A DNA stretch of 63,768 nucleotides from Rhodospirillaceae bacterium (GTDB lineage: Bacteria; Pseudomonadota; Alphaproteobacteria; Rhodospirillales; UBA2165). The DNA lies in assembly GCA_018674495.1 (NCBI GenBank), contig JABHAA010000158.1, forward strand, positions 1 to 63,768, read 5' to 3'. Positions 59,487-63,768 of this stretch are shown here, in pieces. The position numbers and the translations under genes were made by a program. Each line of letters begins with the position of its first letter. The stretch's first letter is position 1. The notes below the pieces were generated by a model. It did not search any database, was not told where the DNA came from, and was given only the letters and a program-made list of their open reading frames with translations.

Positions 59487-61661
59487 ATGTTTGGCTTGAA
59501 CCGCAAAAATCGCCCCATTGAGCTTGGCCCCTATCCCTTGGGGAGATTGCAAAGGGATGCCGCCGCCGCCAATGCCGAGGCCAACCTTGCGCCCGAAGAT
59601 GCCCCCTTGAGCTTTTCCGATGCAGCCGCACCCCTGGTCAAGGCGGCGCTGACCCATCTGGATGCCTACCAAACCCTGCAGAGCCCGGAGCCGTTCGCCA
59701 AATTAGCGCCGGTGCCCGATGATCTGGGACCCCGCACCCGCGACATCAAGGGCGCTGGCTATTTCCTTGATGCCTCGCAAATCGCCGTTTGCGAAATCCC
59801 GGATAACGCCTGGCTGAATGGCAATGCCGGGGCGGGAAGGCACGCCGTGGTGGTGCTGGCGGAATATTCCGGTGCCATTGATGACGGCAATCGGGCAAAA
59901 GACTGGCTCGCCGGCAACGCCCATCTGATGGCAACCTTGCGCGCCGCCGAGATCGCCGTCGATCTGGCCGGCCAGATCGCCGCTATGGGCTTCAATGCCC
60001 GCGCCCATTGGACCGGGGCCACGGAAATCGGCCTGGATAAACTTGCCGTGCTCGCCGGGTTGGCTTTGCGGGATGGCGAGCGTCTCATCAATCCCTATTT
60101 GGATGACCGCTTCGCGCTGGCCGTCGTCACCACCGATTATGCGCTGGCCACCGATTTGCCGTTGCACGCTTCGGCAAGGAACGGGCGTGATCTGCATTAT
60201 TTTTTTGGGGGCTCGGGCGCGGTCTCGGGCGCTGAGCGATGGCGCCGGGCGCGGCGGCCGTCCCATCTCGGCCCCTATCCGGTTGAGACGGTTAAGCGCA
60301 CCCAGAAAATCACTACCCAAATATTCGAAGATGAAGTGCCGCGCGTACCCAGCCGCGCCAACATGTATGTGCGCACAGCCCTTGGTGATCTGTCGAAAAA
60401 GGCCGCCCGTGAAGCCGCCCGCTGGTCGCAAAAGCATCCCGTTGCCCAAGGCTTGGTGCGCCCCATGTGGGCGCTGAAACCGTTGCAGGACGGACAGGCA
60501 TCGTCCCAGAAGGCTGCGAACAGCAGCGCCGGCGAAGACAATGCCAAAGCCTTGAAAGCCCTGGCACACGCCATGGGATCCTCGATCACCGGCATTTGTG
60601 CGATCCCGGATTATTGCTGGTACTCCCACGACAAGCACGGCAAGGAGATCGAGCCGTATCACAAATACGCCCTGGTGGTGCTCATCGATCAGGGCTTCGA
60701 GACGTTTCTGGGCGCCAGCGGCAACGACTGGATATCGGGCTCCCAATCCATGCGCGCGTACCTTAAAGGCGCCGAGGTAACCGGCGTCATGGCCGAAATG
60801 ATCCGCCAGATGGGCTACCCTGCGCGCGCCCATTCCAGCCTCGACAGCCACGTTCTGCATGTGCCGCTGGTTTTGAACGCCGGCCTAGGCGAGCAGAGCC
60901 GCATTGGCGAAAGCGCTATCAACCCGTTCCTCGGCATGCGCTTCAAGACCGCCGTCTTAACCACCGACATGCCCTTGGCCACCGACTTACCGATAGATTT
61001 CGGGGTGCAGAAGTTCTGTTCCAAATGCCTCAAATGCGCCCGCGAATGCCCCAGCCAGGCGATCCCCTATGGCGGCAAGGTGATCTTCAACGGCTACGAG
61101 ACCTGGAAGCCCGACAGTGAGCGCTGCACTATGTACCGGTCCACCAACATCAAGGGCTCGGCCTGCGGGCGCTGCGTCAAAGTCTGCCCGTTAAGCAAGG
61201 ACGTGACCTGGGACGGGCCTTTGCTGCACCGGCTGGGAAGCTGGCTCGGCATCCATGCCCTATGGGCGAAGCCCATACTCGCCCCCATCGCCATCTGGCT
61301 GGACGATGTGCTTGGCGGCGGTAATCCGGTGGACACCAAGAAATGGTGGCTGGATTTGGAAGTGATGGGCGAGCGCTCGTTCCGGTATGATCCGAAAAAT
61401 TATACGGTCGCCGCCAAGGCCGCTAACCGGCCGATGATCGATCCTAATAAGCGAGTCAACAAGGACCAGCCTATCGCCCATTTTCCGGCTTCGACATTGC
61501 CGCCGCCGGACGCCATGACGCCGCATCCCACCGACCGCAAGTTGGGGTTGGAATTGGCCGCCAACGCCGAAACCGTGGACGAGGCGTTGGCGCGGCGCGC
61601 CGCCGGCGGGCAAATCCCGGCCAGCTATATCCCCAGCTATAAGACGCGGGAGCCATCTTGA
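59487..61661 (+). CDS. Reductive dehalogenase, soluble non-respiratory type (RdhA-like)
   Basis: A 724-residue protein with two cluster motifs near the C-terminus, 'CSKCLKCARECPSQAI' (from Cys511) and 'CGRCVKVCPLSKD' (from Cys560), preceded by the corrinoid-binding domain (about 370-500: 'DYCWYSHDKHG', 'PYHKYALVVLIDQGF', 'GLGEQSRIGESAINPFLGMRFKTAVLTTDMPLATDLP'). The N-terminal half repeats this ('INPYLDDRFALAVVTTDYALATDLP'), as reported for NpRdhA-type enzymes. There is no Tat signal and no RdhB anchor gene, so it is probably cytoplasmic and catabolic. It removes halogen from aromatics; an epoxyqueuosine reductase role is excluded by size and layout. GAGGAA precedes the ATG. Confidence 0.9.
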   Translation: MFGLNRKNRPIELGPYPLGRLQRDAAAANAEANLAPEDAPLSFSDAAAPLVKAALTHLDAYQTLQSPEPFAKLAPVPDDLGPRTRDIKGAGYFLDASQIAVCEIPDNAWLNGNAGAGRHAVVVLAEYSGAIDDGNRAKDWLAGNAHLMATLRAAEIAVDLAGQIAAMGFNARAHWTGATEIGLDKLAVLAGLALRDGERLINPYLDDRFALAVVTTDYALATDLPLHASARNGRDLHYFFGGSGAVSGAERWRRARRPSHLGPYPVETVKRTQKITTQIFEDEVPRVPSRANMYVRTALGDLSKKAAREAARWSQKHPVAQGLVRPMWALKPLQDGQASSQKAANSSAGEDNAKALKALAHAMGSSITGICAIPDYCWYSHDKHGKEIEPYHKYALVVLIDQGFETFLGASGNDWISGSQSMRAYLKGAEVTGVMAEMIRQMGYPARAHSSLDSHVLHVPLVLNAGLGEQSRIGESAINPFLGMRFKTAVLTTDMPLATDLPIDFGVQKFCSKCLKCARECPSQAIPYGGKVIFNGYETWKPDSERCTMYRSTNIKGSACGRCVKVCPLSKDVTWDGPLLHRLGSWLGIHALWAKPILAPIAIWLDDVLGGGNPVDTKKWWLDLEVMGERSFRYDPKNYTVAAKAANRPMIDPNKRVNKDQPIAHFPASTLPPPDAMTPHPTDRKLGLELAANAETVDEALARRAAGGQIPASYIPSYKTREPS

Positions 61662-62929
61662 GGCCGGGCAGTGATGCTCCGGATAAAGCCGGCGGGCCTG
61701 CATTCTGGAAAATCGCCGGTGCCGGCGCCGCCTTCCAAGCGGGCTCCTCGGCCATCGATTCTTCCACCGTGGTTGCCGGGCTGGTCAACCATCTGACTGG
61801 TAATGTCTATGCGGTCGGCGCGGCGACAGCGATCTTGCGTTTGGGCTGGCTGGCACCACAAATCATCGTCTCCTACTTCGCCCAGGCCGCAAAGCGGCGC
61901 ATGCCCTATTACGCCGTCGGCGCCTTTGGCCGCGCCGCCTGCATCGCCTTGATCGCGATTTTGCTGGCGCTGGCGCCGGACCCGGCAGGGCCTTGGGTGG
62001 GCGGCGCTTTCTTAGGCCTCTGGACCCTTTACGCTTTCGTCAGCGGCATCGTCGCCGTGCCTTACAACGATATCTTAGGGCGCGTTATTCCTTCGGGGGT
62101 GCGCAGCCGCATGCTGGCTTGGCGTTTCTTCGGCGGCGGCGTTTTGGCTCTCGGCGCGGCGGCCCTGGCGCACCGGTTATTGGCGACACAGGCCACGCTC
62201 ACCGCCTTCGCCTGGATATTCGCGGTAGCCTCCTTGGCAATGTTCATCTCTTCGCTCACCTTTGTATCCGTTGGCGAGCCGGCGGCACCCGAACCTAAGG
62301 CCGCCGAGGCAAAAGAGAATTTCGGCCAGTTTCTGAAAGACGGCATTGCCGTTTTGCGCTCCGACAAACGGTTCCGTCTGTTCCTCTATACCCACTGGCT
62401 GAGCGGTGCGACGCTTCTTGCGCTGCCTTTCTATATCGTTGCTGCCAATAGAAGTGGCCTGGCGATCACCGATTTGGGTATTCTTCTGGGCGCGCAGACG
62501 GCAGGTAGCCTCGCCTCCAACCCGGTATGGGGGCGCCTGGGCGATGCCCACGGCAAGTTGACCCTTTTGCGCGGCGTCGGCTGGCTGCGCATGATCCCGC
62601 CGGCCCTGGCCGCCGCTATCCTGGCCCTGGATTTGCCGCCAGATGTCTTGCTCCCAGCCTTCGCTGTCCTGTTCTTTTTCACCGGCGCCCTGATCAATGG
62701 CATGGCCATTGGCTTTTTGGGCTATCTCCTGGAAATGTCCCCCAACGACCGGCGCCCGGCCTATTCCGGCTATTTCAACGCACTGGCATCGCCGGCGGCG
62801 CTGTTGCCCTTGGCCGGTGCCGTGATCGCCGATTTGGCGTCGCTGACGGCGGTGTTCGCCGTCGCCATCGCCACCGCCGTTTTGCAGCAGTTCCTCTATG
62901 CCCGATTGGCCCATTGGGAAGACGCTTAA
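61658..62929 (+). CDS. MFS transporter, coupled to the dehalogenase gene
   Basis: A 423-residue protein with 10-12 hydrophobic helices, including 'VSYFAQAAKRRMPYYAVGAFGR' (cytoplasmic loop 2-3) and a second-half repeat from about residue 220. It starts at TTG 61658, overlapping the dehalogenase TGA by 4 bp (TTGA), with GGGAG at 61647-61651. Direct coupling suggests it imports the halogenated substrate or exports the dehalogenated product. Its stop overlaps the convergent methyltransferase stop by 4 bp. Confidence 0.85.
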   Translation: MRPGSDAPDKAGGPAFWKIAGAGAAFQAGSSAIDSSTVVAGLVNHLTGNVYAVGAATAILRLGWLAPQIIVSYFAQAAKRRMPYYAVGAFGRAACIALIAILLALAPDPAGPWVGGAFLGLWTLYAFVSGIVAVPYNDILGRVIPSGVRSRMLAWRFFGGGVLALGAAALAHRLLATQATLTAFAWIFAVASLAMFISSLTFVSVGEPAAPEPKAAEAKENFGQFLKDGIAVLRSDKRFRLFLYTHWLSGATLLALPFYIVAANRSGLAITDLGILLGAQTAGSLASNPVWGRLGDAHGKLTLLRGVGWLRMIPPALAAAILALDLPPDVLLPAFAVLFFFTGALINGMAIGFLGYLLEMSPNDRRPAYSGYFNALASPAALLPLAGAVIADLASLTAVFAVAIATAVLQQFLYARLAHWEDA

Positions 62930-63732
62930 TCTGGTCGCCCGGCGACGACGATCATCCCCTTGATGCGTCCATCGGCAATGGAGCGCTGGGTATTGGCCCC
63001 CCGTTCCGGCATGTCCTCGCCCATCACCGAAAACCGGCCCAAATCAACCGTTGGGCGCTTTGCGCTGCCGAAGGAATCGGCTTCATTGGCGTTTTCAAGA
63101 ACCTGGAAGCCGGTATCTTGTAACCAGCCCAGAATACGATCTTCGGTTTCGAGGAAACTGTAATGAGGCTCGCGCGCCCAAGGTAGCGGGTAATAGGGCG
63201 CGCCGGTGCCGGTTCCGGCTGCATGGCTGAAGGCATAGCGCCCGCCGGGGCGAAGCACGCGAAAGACCTCACCGAACAGGCGCGGCTTGTCCTCGATGTT
63301 CATGGTGACGTTTTGGCACCAGACGAGATCGAAACTTTGATCGTCAAAGGGCAGCTCTGTGATATCACCCTGGCGGTAATTGATTTGGGTCTCAAGCCCG
63401 CACATCTCGGTCAGCGCCTTGGCGGCGTCCACATAGTCCTGGGTCAAATCCATGGCCTCGACCCGGCAGCCGAAATTTTGCGCCAGGAACCGGGACGAGC
63501 CGCCGATGCCGCAGCCGGCGTCCAGAACCCTTGCGCCGTCGGGAATGGCCGCCAGTTCGGCTTGCCGCTTGGTGGTGTTGAGCCCGCCGCCATGCAGTTG
63601 ATCGGCCGGGTAAAATGTCTCCGCATTCGGGTTGGCGAGGTCCTGCCCGGCGCCTTCAAGGGCGCGCAAAATTTGCCCGGTTAGATCGTCGGAGCCGTAA
63701 TGGGATTGCACCGAAGATACCGTGTCTGCCAT
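62926..63732 (-). CDS. Class I SAM-dependent methyltransferase
   Basis: A 268-residue methyltransferase with motif I 'ARVLDAGCGIGGSSRFLAQ', acidic motif II 'VEAMDLTQDYVDAA', 'GDITELPFDDQSFDLVWCQNVTMNI' and 'VLRPGGRYAFSHA'. It resembles the sarcosine/dimethylglycine and sterol methyltransferase-type fold; the acceptor cannot be named. GGGAACG precedes the ATG. It converges on the MFS gene; what lies upstream is outside the window. Confidence 0.88.
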   Translation of the reverse strand: MADTVSSVQSHYGSDDLTGQILRALEGAGQDLANPNAETFYPADQLHGGGLNTTKRQAELAAIPDGARVLDAGCGIGGSSRFLAQNFGCRVEAMDLTQDYVDAAKALTEMCGLETQINYRQGDITELPFDDQSFDLVWCQNVTMNIEDKPRLFGEVFRVLRPGGRYAFSHAAGTGTGAPYYPLPWAREPHYSFLETEDRILGWLQDTGFQVLENANEADSFGSAKRPTVDLGRFSVMGEDMPERGANTQRSIADGRIKGMIVVAGRPD

Positions 63733-63768
63733 TGTTCGTTCCCATTGGTTTCGATTTTTATGATGCCA

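Noticed and set aside
59487..61661. Epoxyqueuosine reductase (QueG), which shares the corrinoid and two-cluster layout.
   Set aside because: At 724 residues with a duplicated corrinoid domain and an NpRdhA-like arrangement, it fits reductive dehalogenase; QueG is about half this size.

Overview
The window looks like a GC-rich alphaproteobacterial chromosome, probably of Rhodospirillales type and possibly marine. The evidence is gene order and protein character: yebC-ruvCAB-ybgC-tolQRAB-pal-cpoB-tilS-ftsH-folP-glmM is the classical alphaproteobacterial arrangement, and serC-serA lies further on. I saw no rRNA, tRNA, insertion sequence, phage gene or CRISPR array.

Layout. 1-1.1 kb: the end of an MFS transporter gene and a TacA/TacT-type (DUF1778/GNAT) toxin-antitoxin pair. 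1.2-16.6 kb: the housekeeping block for Holliday-junction processing, the Tol-Pal envelope machine, tRNA-Ile lysidine synthesis, FtsH protease, folate, peptidoglycan precursor and thiamine genes. 16.6-22.3 kb: AlaX editing enzyme, a GNAT gene with one in-frame TGA, then a tartrate/malate-type dehydrogenase, HAD phosphatase, SLC13 transporter and SMP-30 lactonase, which together suggest dicarboxylate or sugar-acid use. 22.4-27.7 kb, minus strand: FAH-family hydrolase, PAS sensor kinase, SGNH hydrolase and Rieske oxygenase. 28-33.9 kb: orphan response regulator with a hexanucleotide repeat behind it, cytochrome c, a GDCCVxC protein, a DoxX membrane protein and a large adenylate cyclase/ATPase/TPR protein.

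34-41 kb: a complete nitrate assimilation operon (nitrate transporter, NirB, NirD, NasA) behind a near-perfect sigma-54 promoter. 41.4-45.6 kb: an MFS exporter, then serC-serA with a structured serC leader. 45.6-63.7 kb: a catabolic region with a gentisate-dioxygenase-like cupin, an SDR, an unrecognised 443-residue protein, a three-subunit molybdenum hydroxylase, a MetE-type methyltransferase, a PaaK-like ligase, a large hybrid sensor kinase, a soluble-type reductive dehalogenase with its own MFS transporter, and a SAM methyltransferase.

Points most worth a second look: (1) the GNAT gene at 17345-17830 has TGA exactly where I recall relatives having Cys, followed by a hairpin that fits the published spacing rules for a bacterial SECIS element, so it is either a new selenoprotein or a freshly interrupted gene; (2) a dispersed AT-rich palindrome family at three intergenic sites; (3) the self-sufficient-looking reductive dehalogenase locus with internal domain duplication; (4) an Ala-Lys repeat tail lying in frame just beyond the stop codon of a response regulator; (5) a hybrid kinase whose ATP-binding G1 box has lost its Asp.
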